Positions 22,635 to 34,329 of a stretch of 64,000 nt of DNA are shown one piece after another. Position numbers and translations under genes: made by a program. The stretch's first letter is position 1. Every line of letters begins with the position of its first letter. The notes beneath the pieces were generated by a model, which saw nothing but the letters and a program-made list of their open reading frames with translations, ran no database searches and had not been told where the DNA came from. The stretch is from Balaenoptera acutorostrata (taxonomy: Eukaryota > Chordata > Mammalia > Artiodactyla > Balaenopteridae). The DNA lies in NCBI RefSeq assembly GCF_949987535.1, contig NC_080081.1, forward strand, positions 54,074,153 to 54,138,152, in the 5' to 3' direction.

Positions 22635-22780
22635 AAGCTCTTGGAAAATCATTTAAACATCTCAACCTCAGTTTCCTGATATGCAAAATAAAAATTATAT
22701 CTGTCCAATCAACTTTGACGGTTTGCCCCAGGATCCAATACGTTAATAAATGTGAAAGTATATTATAAATAGCATTCAAA
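22635..22780 (+). mobile_element. MIR SINE, plus strand
   Basis: TGGAAAATCATTTAAACATC, CTCAACCTCAGTTTCCTGAT and ATGCAAAATAAAAAT match MIR (the CTCAGTTTCCTCATCTGTAAAA core). Confidence 0.7.
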
Positions 22781-23288
22781 AGAGGCACACTATTATTTTT
22801 TAATAATGCTACTTCTCTAAAAACAGTTTGAATATGAAAATTAAGATACTCAGCTTGGGTGATATCACATTTATTCTAATCTCAAGCCTCTAAATTAAGG
22901 CACTTCTGTAAGAAGACCAAGAAGGGATATGGTAACAGTTAAGTTTTTAAAGTGAAATGATGTAGCAAATATTCTCTGAACCAGTTAAATTTTAATTGCT
23001 TGTACATGGATGATTCTATAGTGCTTTGCTCAGATAAATGCTTAATAAATACTTGTGGAATTGAATTAACTGAACCAAAAGACATATTTCCTTCTAATAG
23101 ATCTAGCACTATGACAGTTCCAAGTTTCATCATGTGGAAATAAATTATGATGCCTTTAAATAGCAGCTTCATATGGAATTGATAAAATAGGTTCAGAATA
23201 AACTCTCCCATATCCATTCATTACTGTTTGTTTCCTTTGTGTTCACTCCAATACCATAAGTATTAATAATGTTTCTTGTAAATTACCT
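22781..23288. other. Unique DNA with an L2-like word at about 23030
   Basis: ATGCTTAATAAATACTTGTG resembles an L2 or MIR end. The remainder is unassigned. Confidence 0.4.
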
Positions 23289-23689
23289 TGAAGCTGATAG
23301 TTTTATTTATTTATTTATTTAAAAATTTAACATCTTTATTGGTTTACAATGTTGTGCTAATTTCTGCTGTATAACAAAGTGAATCAACTATATGTATACA
23401 TATATCCCTATATCCCTTCCCTCTTGCGTCTCCCTCCCATCCTCCTTATCCCACTCTTCTAGGTGGTCACAAAGCACCGAGTGATCTTCCTGTGCTATGC
23501 AACTCCTTCCCACTTGCTATCTATTTTATATTTGGTAGTGTATATATGTCAGTGCTACTCTCTCACTTCATCCCAGCTTACCCTTCCCCCTCCCCGTGTT
23601 CTCAAGTCCATTCTCTACATCTGCATCTTTATTCCTGTCCTGCCCCTAGGTTTTTCAGAACAACTTTTTTTTTAAGATTCCATATATAT

Positions 23690-26600
23690 GTTTTAGTATT
23701 GGTATTTTTTTTTCTCTTTCTGACTTACTTCACTCTATATGACAGACTCTAGGTCCATACACCTCACTACAAATAACTCAATTTCTTTTCTTTTTATGGC
23801 TAACATTCCATTGTATATATGTGTCTCATCTTCTTTACCCATTCATCTGTCAATGGACACTTAGGTTACTTCCATGTCCTGGCTATTGTAAATAGTGCTG
23901 CAATGAACATTGTGGTACATGACTCTTTTTGAATTATGGTTTTCTCAGGGTACATTCCCAGTAGTGGGATTGTTGGGTCATATGGTAGTTCCATTTTTAG
24001 ATTTTTAAGGAACCTCCATACTGTTCTCCATAGTGGCTGTATCAATTTACATTCCCACCAACAGTGCAAGAGGGTTCCCTTTTCTCCGTACCCTCTCCAG
24101 CATTTATTATTTGTAGATTTTTTGATGATGCCCATTCTAACTGGTGTGAGGTGATACCTCATTGTAATTTTGATCTGCATTTCTCTATTGATTAGTGATG
24201 TTGAGCATCCTTTCATGTGTTTGTTGGCAATCTGTATATCTTCTTTGGAGAAATTTCGATTAAGGTCTTCTACCCATTTTTCATTGTTTGTTTTTTTGAT
24301 ATTGAGCTGCACGAGCTGCATTTATATTTTGGAGATTAATCCTTTGTCAATTGCTTCATTTGCAAATATTTTCTCCCATTCTGAGGGTTGTCTTTTCCTC
24401 TTGTTTATGGTTTGCTTTGCTGTGCAAAAGCTTTTAAGTTTCATTAGGTCCCATTTGCTTATTTTTGTTTTTATTTCCATTTCTCTAAGAGGTGGGTCAA
24501 AAAGGATCTTGCTGTGATTTATGTCATACAGTGTTCTGCCTATGTTTTCCTCTAAGAGTTTTATACTGTCTGGCCTTACATTTAGGTCTTTAATCCATTT
24601 TGAGTTTATTTTTGTGTATGGTGTAAGGGAGTGTTCTAATTTCATTCTTTCACATGTAGCTGTAAAGTTTTCCCAGCACCACTTATTGAAGAGGCTGTCT
24701 TTTCTCCATTGTATATATTGGCTCCTTTATCAGAAATAAGGTGGCCATATGTGCATGGGTTTATCTCTGGGCTTTCAATCCTGTTCCATTGATATATATT
24801 TCTGTTTTGTGCCAGTACCATACTGTCTTGATTACTTAAGCTTTGTAGTATAGTCTGAAGTCAGGGAGCCTGATTCCTCCAGTTCCGTTTTTCTTTCTCA
24901 AGATTGCTTGGGCTATTCAGAGTCTTTTGTGTTTCCTTACCAATTGTAAATTTTTTGTTCTAGTTCTTTGAAAAATGTCATTGGTAGTTTGATAGGGATT
25001 GCATTGAATCTATAGACTGCTTTGGGTAATATAGTCATTTTCACAATGTTGATTCTTCCAATCCAAGAACATGGTATATCTCTCCATCTGTTTGTATTAA
25101 ATTTAATTTCTTTCATCAGTGTCTTATAGTTTTCTGCATACAGCTCTTTTGTCTCCTTAAGTAAGTTTATTCCTAGGTATTTTATTCATTTTTTTACAGT
25201 GGTGAATGTGATTGTTTCCTTAATCTCTCTTTCAGATTTTTCACCATTAGTGTATAGGAATGCAAGAGATTTCTGTGCATTAATTTTGTATCCTGCTACT
25301 TTAGCAAATTCATTGATTAGGTCTAGTAATTTTTGTTAACATCTTTAGGATTCTCTATGTGTAGTATCATGTCATCTGCAAACAGTGATGGTTTTACCTC
25401 TTCTTTTCCAGTTTGGATTCCTTTTATTTCTTTTTCTTCTTTGATTGCTGTGATTAATACTTCCAAACATGTTGATTTATAGTTGTAGGGAGGGCAACCT
25501 TGTCTCATTCCTGATCTTAGAGGAAATGCTTTCAGTTTTTCACCACTGAGAATGATGTTGGCTGTGGGTATGTTATATATGGCCTTTATTGTATTAAGAT
25601 AAGTTCCTTCTACGTCTACTTTCTGGAGGTTTTTATCATAAATGGTTGTTGAATTTTGTCAAAAGCTTTTTCTGCATCTATTGAGATTATCACATGATTT
25701 TTATCCTTCACTTTGTTAATATGGTGTATCACATTGATTATTTGTGTATATTGAAGACTCCTTGCGTTCCTGGGGTAAACCCCACTGATCATGGTGTATG
25801 ATCCTTTTAATGTGCTGTTGGATTCTGTTTGCTAGTATTTTGTTGAGGATTTTTGCATCTATGTTCATCAGTGATAATGGTCTGTAGTTTTCTTTTTTTG
25901 TGACATCTTTGTCTGGTTTTTGTATCAGGATGATGATGGCTTCATAGGATGAGTTACGGAGAGTTCCTTCCTCTGCTATATTTTGGAAGAGTTTGAGAAG
26001 CATATGTGTTAGCTCTTCTCTAAATGTTTGATGGAATTCCACTGTGAAGCCATCTGGTCCTGGACTTTTGTTTGTTGGAGGATTTTTAATCAGTTTCAGT
26101 TTCAGTGCTTGCAATTGGTCTGTTTATATTTTCTATTTCTTCCTGGTTCAGTCTCAGAAGGTTGTGCTTTTCTAAGAATTTGTTGATTTCTTCCAGTTTG
26201 TCCATTTTATTGGCATATATCTGCTTGTAGAAATCTCTCATGATCCTTTGTATTTCTGCAGTGTCACTTGTTACTTCTCCTTTTTCATCTCTAATTCTGT
26301 TAATTTGTGTCTTCTCCCTTTTTTTCTTGATGAGTCTGGCTAATGGTTTATCAATGTTGTTTATCTCCTCAATGAACCAGCTTTTAGTTTTATTGATCTT
26401 TGCTATTGTTTCCTTCATTATTTTTCATTTATTTCTGATCTGATTTTTATGATTTTTTTTTCTTCTGCTAACTTTGGGGGTTTTTGTTCTTCTTTCTCTA
26501 CTTGCTTTAGATGTAAGGTTAGGTTGTTTATTTAAGATTTTTCTTGTTTCTTGAAGTAGGATTGTATTGCTGTAAACTTCTCTCTTAGAACTGCTTTTGC

Positions 26601-27475
26601 TGCATCCCATAGGTTTTGGAGTATTGTGTTTTCATTGTCATTTATTTCTAGGTATATTTTGATTTCCTCTTTGATTTCTTCAGTAATCTCTTGGTTATTT
26701 AGTAGTGTATTGTTTAGCATCCTTGTGTTTGTATATTTTACAGTTTTTTTTTTTTTCCTGTAATTGATATCTAGTCTCATAATGTTGTGGGCAGAAAAGA
26801 TACTTGATGCAAATTCAGTTTTCTTAAATTTACGAAGGCTTGATTTGTGACCCAAGATATGATCTATCCTGGAGAATGTTCCATAAGCACTTGAGAAAAA
26901 TGTGTATTCTGTTGTTTTTGGGTAGAATGTCCTATAAATATCAATTAAGTCCATGTTGTTTAATGTGTCATTTAAAGCTTCTGTTTCCTTATTTATTTTC
27001 ATTTTGGATGATCTGTCCATTGGTGTAAGTGAGGTGTTAAAGTCCCCTAATATGTTTGTGTTACTGTCAATTTCCCCTTTTATGGCTGTTAGTATTTACC
27101 TTATGTATTGAGGTGCTCCTATGTTGGGTGCATAAATATTTACAATTGTTATGTCTTCTTCTTGGATCGATCCCTTGATCATTATGTACTGTCCTTCTTT
27201 ATCTCTTGTAATACTCTTTATTTTAAAGCCTATTTTATCTGATATGAGAACTGCTACTCCTACTTTCTTTTGATTTCCATTTGCATGGAATATCTTTTTC
27301 CATCCCCTCACTTTCAGTCTGTATGTGTCCCTAGGTTCTAAGTGGGTCTCTTGTAGACTGCGTATATATGGGTCTTGTTTTAGTATCCATTCAGCCTGTC
27401 TATGCCATTGGTTGAAGGATTTAATCCATTTACATTTAGTGTAATTATTGATATGTATGTTCCTATTACGTTTTT
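23690..27475 (-). pseudogene. L1 ORF2 (endonuclease/reverse transcriptase) pseudogene
   Basis: ORF2p nicks target DNA with an APE-like endonuclease and primes reverse transcription there. In sense order one can see the N-terminal ITLNVNGLN word (about 27430), endonuclease pieces at 27311-27096 and 27020-26532 (YTFFSSAYGTFSRIDHILGH), reverse-transcriptase NKSPGPDGF (about 26060), the catalytic FADD (25382-25371), and a C-terminal Cys-rich segment (24321-23866). At 26792-26790 the expected SDHN catalytic block reads SAHN, so a key Asp is lost. The C-terminal CWRGC is CWRGY. Pieces lie in different frames, separated by at least six interruptions. Outer limits are approximate because the start ATG and the stop are both damaged. 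Confidence 0.9.
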
Positions 27476-27530
27476 CTTAATTATTTTGGGTTTGTTTTTG
27501 TAGGTCTTTTCCTTCTCCTGTGTTTTCTGC

Positions 27531-28391
27531 CTAGAGAAGTTCCTTTAGCATATGTTGTAAAGCTGTTTTGGTGGTGCTGAATTCTCTTATCTTTTGCTTG
27601 TCTGTAAACTTTTTAATTTCTCAGTCGAATCTGAATGAGATCCTTCCTGGGTAGAGTAATCTTGATTTTAGGTTTTTTCCTTTCATCACTTTAAATATGT
27701 CCTGCCACTCCCTTCTGGCTTGCAGAGTTTCTGCTGAAACATCAGTTGTTAACCTTATGGGGATTCCCTTGTATGTTATTTGTTGCTTTTCCCTTGCTGC
27801 TTTTAATATGTTTTTTTGTATTTAATTTTTGATAGTTTGACTAATATGTGTCTTGGCGTTTTTCTCCTTCGATTTATCCTTTATGGGACTCTGTGTCCTT
27901 CCTGGACTTGACTGACTATTTCCTTTCCCATATTTAGGAAGTTTTCAGCTATAATCTCTTCAAATGTTTTCTCAGACCCTTTCTTTTTTTCTTCTTCTGG
28001 GACCCTTATTATTTGAATATTGGTGCAATTAATGTTGTCCCAGAGGTCTCTGAGATTGTCCTCAATTCTTTTTATTCTTTTTTCTTTACTCTGCTCTGTG
28101 ATAGTTATTTCTACTCTTTTATCTTCCCGGTCACTTATCCATTCTCTGCCTCAGTTATTCTGCTATTGATTCCTCCTAGAGAATTTTTAATTTCACTTAT
28201 TGTGTTGTTCATCATTGTTTGTTTGTCCTTTAGTTCTTCTAGGTCTTTGTTAAATGTTTCTTGTATTTTCTCCATTCTATTTCCAAGATTTTGGATCATC
28301 TTTACTATTATTACTATGAATTATTTTTCAGGTAGACTGCTTATTTCTTCTTCATTTGTTCTGTCTGATGGGTTTTACCTTGCTCCTTCAT
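27531..28391 (-). pseudogene. L1 ORF1 (RNA-binding chaperone) pseudogene
   Basis: ORF1p is a trimeric coiled-coil RNA chaperone that coats L1 RNA in the cytoplasm. The start codon is at 28391-28389 (sense MKEQGKTHQTEQ), and the sense terminus reads MLKELL followed by TAG, whose complement is at 27533-27531. The span of 861 bases fits an ORF1 of about 285 codons. The frame breaks after codon 16 (KKK then stop at 28341-28343), so only a stub could be made. Coiled-coil-like and C-terminal basic parts persist in shifted frames, seen in the sense orientation as IQNLGNRMEKIQETFNKD-type words near 28250-28300. ORF1 lies directly upstream of ORF2, the normal bicistronic arrangement. Neutral decay fits everything seen. 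Confidence 0.85.
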
Positions 28392-29500
28392 CTGCTGTAT
28401 TTTTCTCTGTCTTCTCCTTTTGCTCAGCTTACTGAGTTTGGGGTCTCCTTTTCGCAGGCTGCAGGTTCGTAGTTCCTGTTTTTTTTGATATCTGCCCCCA
28501 GTTGGTGAGTTTTTTTCAGTGGGTTGTGTAGGCTTCCTGTTGGAGGGGACTGGTGCCTGTGTTCTTGTGTGGGGGGCTGTATCTTGTCTTTCTGGTGGGC
28601 AGGACCACATCTGGTGGTTTGTTTTGGGGTGTCTGTGAACTTAGTATGATTTTATGCAGCTTCTCTGCTAATGGTTGGAATTGTCTTCCTGTCTTGCCAA
28701 TTGTTTTGCATGGGGCATCCAGCACTGGATCTTGCTGGCTATTGGGTGGAGCTGTGTCTTAGCACTGAGATGGAGTTCTCTGGGAGACCTCTTTACGTGT
28801 GATATTACGTGGGGCTGGAGAGACCTGAATTCGACTCTCCCACCTCAGAGGCTCAAGCCTGACACAAGGCCAGAGCACCAAGTCCCTGTCAGCTACATGG
28901 CTCAGAAGAAAAGGGAGAAAAAAAGAAAGAAAGAAATAATAAATTAAAAAATAAAATTATTATAATGGAAAAATTAAAAAATTATTAAAATAAAAAATAT
29001 TTTTTAAATAATATTAATTAAAAAAAGAGAGCAACTAAACCAATATACAAATCCACCAATGATAACAAGTGCTAAAAACTATACTAATATAAACATAAAA
29101 TTCAGAAACAAGTCAGTCGCAGACAGCAAACCCCAAGTCTACAATTGCTCCCAAAGTCCACTGACTGAAGTTTAGGATGATTCATTGTCTATTCAGGTAT
29201 TCTACAGATGCAGGGTACATCAGGTTGATTGTGGGGATTTCATCCACTGCTCCTGAGACTGCACAGAGTAATTACTCTTTTCTGTTTTGTTCACACAACT
29301 CCTGGGGTTCAGCTTTGGTTTTGGCTGCACCTCTGCATGTAGGGTGCCCTCAGGCATCCTTTGGGAAATCTGATATCTTCTGCCAGCATTCAATAGGTAT
29401 TCTGTAGGAGTTGTTCCACATGTAGATGTAGTTTTTATGTGTTTGTGGGGAGTAAGGTGATCTCCATGTCTTAGTCCTCCACCATCTTGAAGGTCCCCCC
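28392..29500 (-). promoter_or_regulatory. L1 5' UTR / former internal promoter
   Basis: This is the leader of the full-length L1, which in live copies carries an internal Pol II promoter. It contains an almost purely A/T block at about 28935-29030. Compared with my memory of whale L1, a GC-rich middle part seems to be missing at about 29360, where CAGGCATCC meets TTTGGGAAATC. Most CpGs have decayed to TG or CA. No activity can be inferred. Confidence 0.7.
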
Positions 29501-29539
29501 TGAAGCTGATAGTTTTAAAACAGCATTTTTCCTATGTTT

Positions 29540-29860
29540 TCTCATTCCACCTTTCTGAAATTTCTCCATTCTTCAAAGGCTGAATCAATGTCTCTATCCT
29601 CCATAGTTTCATCCTGTATAGTCTTCTATACACACTAAGAATCACATGGATTTTTTAAAATTCTTTTTCTTGACTCTACAAAATTCCAAAATGTACTATT
29701 TTATTATGTGACTGTCACCTAACATTTCATGTGTTGTGCATTTTATAAATATTAGTGAGTAAATGGATGTTTGTTATTTGAGTCTGTCCCTGAAAAGTGG
29801 AAGTTCTATAAATGCAAGGACTATGTCTTACACCAATTTTGCATTACATGAAGAATTCTT
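29540..29860 (+). mobile_element. L2 LINE fragment, plus strand
   Basis: The end AAGTTCTATAAATGCAAGGA then CTATGTCTTACACC matches the L2 phrase GAGGGCAGGGACTATGTCTT. The upstream part is diverged and less certain. Confidence 0.5.
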
Positions 29861-29864
29861 CTTT

Positions 29865-29990
29865 CAACAAATATTTGATTAATATCTGCTATATGCAAGT
29901 CACTGTTCTCAGTGATTTGGGGGATACAAATGTGTGTGAGCTGCTGCAATCCCTTACCTCCAGTGTAACTGTATAATTGATAAGTGGGCT
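29865..29990 (-). mobile_element. L2 LINE 3' end, minus strand
   Basis: TTTCAACAAATATTTGATTA then GCTATATGCAAGTCACTGTT and CTCAGTGATTTGGGGGATAC is the L2 terminus reversed, facing the plus-strand copy next to it. Confidence 0.7.
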
Positions 29991-30605
29991 GAAGCCTACC
30001 TTATAACTATATGAGTTCACTCAATTTAAGATATTTAATATTTTTATTTAATTTCCACTACCTCCCATCTGTTTGTTTTGCTGTTGCTGATATTTTTTAA
30101 GCTCAACATCTAAATGGGAATTCAAATGAATAGCTTGAGTATCAAATTGGTTGATGTGTGATGGCATTCATGCTTTTACTTTCCCATTATATTTTTTTCC
30201 TGTCAAAAGAACTTCAGCATATACATTTAAATATTTTTCCCTCAAGTTGGTCCTTTGAAAATTCATCTATTCAATCTTTAGTCGTTCCTATTCTTTACTT
30301 TTAAATTCATAACTTCGCTGTTCTGTTCAGAATATTTTCCTCTTCCCTTTCCAAGTTTGACTGCTATGCTTTTCTTCAAGACAACGCTGTAAAACACAGT
30401 CAACAGCTGCCCTTAAATAAATAAAGCCTGAATAAATACATTTTTACCTTTTCAATAGCTTATCCTTAAGGCTCTATAACTGTCACTGCAAACGCTATTC
30501 ATGCTGGAAACTAATATGTTCAAAGGCCAGAAAGTGCATTTGGATAATATGATCGACAATCAATTCTAGACAATATTTTAACTATTTACAATGCCAACCA
30601 ACACT
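29991..30605. other. Unique AT-rich DNA
   Basis: No gene or repeat recognised. Confidence 0.45.
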
Positions 30606-30609
30606 TCTT

Positions 30610-30905
30610 AAAAATCATTGTTATGGATGCATGTCATTATATATTTGTCCACACCCATAGAATGTACATCAGCAAGAGTGAACCCTAAGATAAACTATGA
30701 ATTTTGGGTGATTATGATGTGTCAATGTAGTTCCATCAACTGTAACAAATGTACCACTCTGGTGGGGAGGGGGGTGTTTATAATGGGGAAGGCTATGGGG
30801 CATATGTGGGGACAAGGGGTATATGGGAAATCCCTGTAACTTCCTCTCAATTTTTCTGTGAGGTAAAACCTCTTTAAAAATATAATAAATTCTTAAAATT
30901 TAAAA
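30610..30905 (+). mobile_element. Older L1 (L1MB-like) 3' UTR, plus strand
   Basis: GTCATTATATATTTGTCCAC, CATAGAATGTACATCAGCAA, TGATTATGATGTGTCAATGT, ACAAATGTACCACTCTGGTG and GTATATGGGAAATCCCTGTA form the L1M 3' UTR in order, ending in an A-rich tail. The 73-codon frame here is non-coding. Confidence 0.85.
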
Positions 30906-31129
30906 AATTAATGTTCTGTTCACTTTATTTGGGTTCAATAATCAAACTATCTGTAGATCATGTTTCAAATTCAAGTTTTTTGAATTACCATATTAATCCA
31001 GCTCTTTAAATCATGACTTGATCATAGATTAACCTACGGTAATAACGTATGTTCCATACTTCCTACTTATCATCTGTTTGTGTGTATCACTGCTCCAATA
31101 TATCTGATATTTACATTGTTAATAATATG
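30906..31129. other. Unique AT-rich DNA
   Basis: Nothing recognised. Confidence 0.4.
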
Positions 31130-31320
31130 AACATTGACTAACGTTATTTGCCAGCTACTTTGCTAAATACTTCACATGTATTAGCTCATTTATCCTCACA
31201 TAAAACTGTGAGGTATAAACTATTAATGTTTCCATTATAGTAAAAATTAAACCCAGAGAAATTTTATAATTTACTATTGCTCATCCAGTCATTAAATGTC
31301 AGAGTCCATGATTTTAATTA
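31130..31320 (-). mobile_element. MIR SINE, minus strand
   Basis: GCCAGCTACTTTGCTAAATA, CTTCACATGTATTAGCTCAT, TTATCCTCACATAAAACTGT and GAGGTATAAACTATTAATG follow the reverse MIR consensus closely. Confidence 0.82.
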
Positions 31321-31487
31321 TTGTGCTTATTTCCATATATAATTTATTACATCATTCTTCTTTTCTAATATTGTTCTGGTATGTCTCATTAAAAATTGAG
31401 TTAAAGAGCAGTTTTCATTAATAAAAATTTAAAATATATATATATATATTTTTAAAAATAGGCTTACCCCATACAGACTAAGTAACT

Positions 31488-31508
31488 AAGTCTAAGTAAC
31501 TTAGACTT
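31488..31508. repeat. Perfect 10-bp palindrome with 1-base centre
   Basis: AAGTCTAAGT and ACTTAGACTT are reverse complements around a single A. A partial direct copy (ACTAAGTAACTAAG) lies just upstream, next to an (AT)n run at about 31435-31450. Confidence 0.85.
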
Positions 31509-32139
31509 GACCAATAATATGTGTTGCCTATAGACTGAACCCTACCAAGTGGCTTCCTTTATTAGAGAATGATTTGTAATTTACATTTTTATATAAATAG
31601 GAATTTCAAAGTTTACTGAAGGCACTTGAAACTTTTCTAACATATACAAACAAATATAAAACTCTAAACACTATTTTTCTTTAAAAAAATTACAAACATA
31701 GAATTTGTGGAGTATAAAGCTTAGACAGATATTATTTATAAATTGCAAGCAAAATCATGCAGAACCACCACAAAAACATGACACTGAAAAGCATGCATGA
31801 AGGCGTCTAAAGAACGGAGCTAGCAAGATCTCAAGGTGTAATTTTCTTAAAGAGTAAACTATCCATAATGAAAGATGGGGTGCATTAACTTGTAGTACCT
31901 AGCATAATTCTCAACATATAGTGAGAACCAATGAATACAGATTGGTTAGCTCTATGATGTGAGTTAATATCAGTGGCAGGACCATGGATCATTCTCACTG
32001 GATTCCATTCTTTTCCCTATCTCTATTTTAGTTTACATAAAAATGACATGTGAGTCAGTTCAGCTCTCTAGAACTATACTTCATCACACATGACAAGGCT
32101 TCAATATAGGCTCCTATAGTATAGTCTGAAAACAGCTGA
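31509..32139. other. Unique AT-rich DNA
   Basis: Nothing recognised. Confidence 0.4.
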
Positions 32140-32430
32140 GCTATAGACATAATAAGCACCTTGCCATGGCTGGGCAGTGTGACATTGGCAGTGCTCTAGA
32201 GAGAGGAAATTCCAAGAGCTGCCTTGATTCTTCCCATTGTCAAGACCTCTATTGATCAGTTTCCTAGAGCTACCAGATTCATGTTATCATCAAATCCTGG
32301 CTTCTCGGCACCATTTTAGATTCCTTGAGATACCATAATCCCCTGACAACAATGCTTTCTTTTGTTTAAGCTTACCAGAGTTGGCTTCTTTTACTTTCAG
32401 CAAAGACAACAAACTGCCAATAAAATCTTT
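32140..32430 (+). mobile_element. Old LTR-like repeat, plus strand
   Basis: GAGCTGCCTTGATTCTTCCC, CGGCACCATTTTAGATTCCT, TGAGATACCATAATCCCCTG and GAGTTGGCTTCTTTTACTTT follow the order of an old mammalian LTR ending in a GAGTTGGGTTTCTGTTACTT-type tail. Family not assigned. Confidence 0.5.
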
Positions 32431-32549
32431 ACTATCAAACCTCAACTGAAAAAGCCATGTACTTACAATCAGCTCAGAAAACCTCTAACCATTATCAACG
32501 GAGCTTCCCTTTCACTGCAGTTACCTAAATACTTTGTATAATGATTTTT

Positions 32550-32860
32550 AATATCATTGACAATTTAGTAGGTGAAAATGACATCTCATTGTTATTTTCG
32601 TTTTATTTCTTTGAATGCTAGGGAGATTGAATGTATCTTCGCATATTCTTTGGCCATTTACATTTCTTCTCTGTAAAATGTCAGTTAAAGTTCTCTGCTC
32701 ATATTTCTATTGGGGTGTTCACTTTTTCATATTGATTTGTAGAAGTTATTAAAAATATTAACTCTGTGTGTGCTAAGTATAGTATGAATTTCCCAACTTT
32801 ATAATATGACTTCTAATTATTCTGGTCCTTTTTTTGGCAAATGGAATGATCCTCATTTAT
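32550..32860 (-). mobile_element. Ancient L1M fragment, antisense
   Basis: AATGACATCTCATTGTTATT, TTTTATTTCTTTGAATGCTA, TCTTCGCATATTCTTTGGCC and AATGTCAGTTAAAGTTCTCT resemble antisense L1 ORF2 C-terminal sequence, heavily diverged. Confidence 0.7.
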
Positions 32861-34329
32861 AAAGCAATAAATTCTTCCAATTTTCTTTCTTTCCTATTTT
32901 TCCTTGATTTTCACTTTATTTGGGTGCATTTCCTTACCCTGATTTTTTAAAAAAATTAGTTTGAATGCTTCACTCTTTATTTCCTCAGGAATGCCTATTG
33001 GTGGAAAGTAGAATTCTAACTGTTCTGATTTATTACATGATTTTTTTTTTTTCAAAGAGCCCTCAATAATATGTTAAATAACCATTATTTTCTTCTCTGA
33101 TTTAAAATATCCCTCGTTGTAGACACGTGATATTTGCTTTTATTCCTCCTTTTTCTGGTCACACCATTACATTAAGTACATTTTGGTGGGCAAATGTCAG
33201 TCATGCACCCAATGGTTGGGCATAGGTCTGGCCCAGCCAACGGATCCAATGAATTAGGTATCCTTTCTCTGAGATTTAGACTCTTGAGGAGGCAGACAAC
33301 AAACTGAAAATCATTGGAGTTCATTTATTTCAGCTGTGACCCCATGAGAGGCTCAACTTTGTGCCACTTCCTGCACTGATGGAGCAATCAGCTTCCTTTC
33401 CTTAGTGAACTCACTCTTCACCATACAGTTTCCTTCTGGGATCCCCAAATTCTTAAAAAAAATTTCTTCTTTCCTGCACTTACTCAGAGCCAGTTTATAT
33501 TTGTGAAGCCAGACACCTAAGGATTAATATTTGCATATTAATAGAGGAAGTCCTAAAGGAAATATAAAATATATTTTTATGAGAAAGTAAAATATGGTGT
33601 ATGGAGTTTTATTATTGTCTTAATGCAGGAAGGGCCAGAATGCCACCCAATGTATTGTCATGCTGGGTATTGTCAGGAACTAAGGCTGTGGCTGCCCATA
33701 TGGCCTTCAGGTTGCTGGTTGCTGTGGCTAGGGTCAGCAACAGAACTTTCAGGAGAAACACTTACATGGTATAAGAATCTGTGGCCAGAGAGCAGACCTT
33801 CTTTCGAAGCCTGTCTCTGCAGCCATCACAAGGCCTCCCTGGAGAAGGCAGTTCAGCAGCCATTCATGAAAGGGTCTTAGAGCATATTAAGGACTCACTG
33901 AGGCTCACTTTCCTGGGACGCTATGGACTGACTCTAAAGAAAGTCTTCTCACATCAGAGCAGTTGGAGATAAATGGATATGAAAAGAGATCTCCCTAAAT
34001 ATTTCCACATCATTTCCAGGAACTGATCTGATGTTGTGGTGAGTCTTATAGTTCACTTTTTGATGACTCTGCTTAGACCCACATTCTAACTGGAACCAAC
34101 AAAAATCTATAGAATATGATTCTCATCTGGATTTCAAACTACCCACTAAATTGCAGTTGGGCTATGGTTTGAATACAGTAGCTCTTGAAATTTTCCCTCA
34201 AACCAGTAAATTCTTAGTCTTCCCTATCTCAGTTGACATAATTTATTTCTATTTGCTTTGGCCAAAAGACATGATAATTCCTTTGAAACTTCTCTTTTTC
34301 TCAACAAGTTTATGTGGTTTGGCTTTCCA
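32861..34329. other. Unique DNA, slightly GC-richer at 33600-33970
   Basis: Frames of 85 and 63 codons (33623-33880, 33781-33972) overlap in two phases without any motif, start context or splice evidence, so I do not call a gene. T runs are at about 33040-33053. Confidence 0.45.

Larger units (their letters stand above)
23289..29517 (-). mobile_element. Full-length LINE-1, minus strand, perfect 17-bp TSD
   Basis: TSD TGAAGCTGATAGTTTTA is identical at 23289-23305 and 29501-29517. The 3' tail is (TTTA)n in plus orientation (23303-23320). The sense 5' end starts at 29500 with GGGGGGACCTTCAAGATGG, the canonical beginning of this L1 lineage. Order on the minus strand is: 5' UTR 29500-28392, ORF1 28391-27531, spacer, ORF2 about 27475-23690, 3' UTR. 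The right-hand TSD passes into AAA, so the target reads AGTTTT/AAAA, which fits L1 endonuclease preference. Many frameshifts and stops make it dead. Length about 6.2 kb is full size apart from a short 5' UTR. The many open frames on the plus strand across 23.4-28.9 kb are antisense shadows. Confidence 0.97.

Noticed and set aside
23463..29407. Many plus-strand open frames of 60-140 codons
   Set aside because: They are antisense readings of the full-length L1 on the minus strand; hydrophobic strings come from reversed A-rich coding DNA.
29501..29517. Phage-like attachment site because of the identical repeat at 23289-23305
   Set aside because: The repeat flanks an L1 with a tail and a canonical 5' end, so it is a target-site duplication.
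33623..33972. Two overlapping frames suggesting an exon or a pseudogene
   Set aside because: No recognisable domain, both phases open over the same bases, no convincing splice or polyadenylation context.
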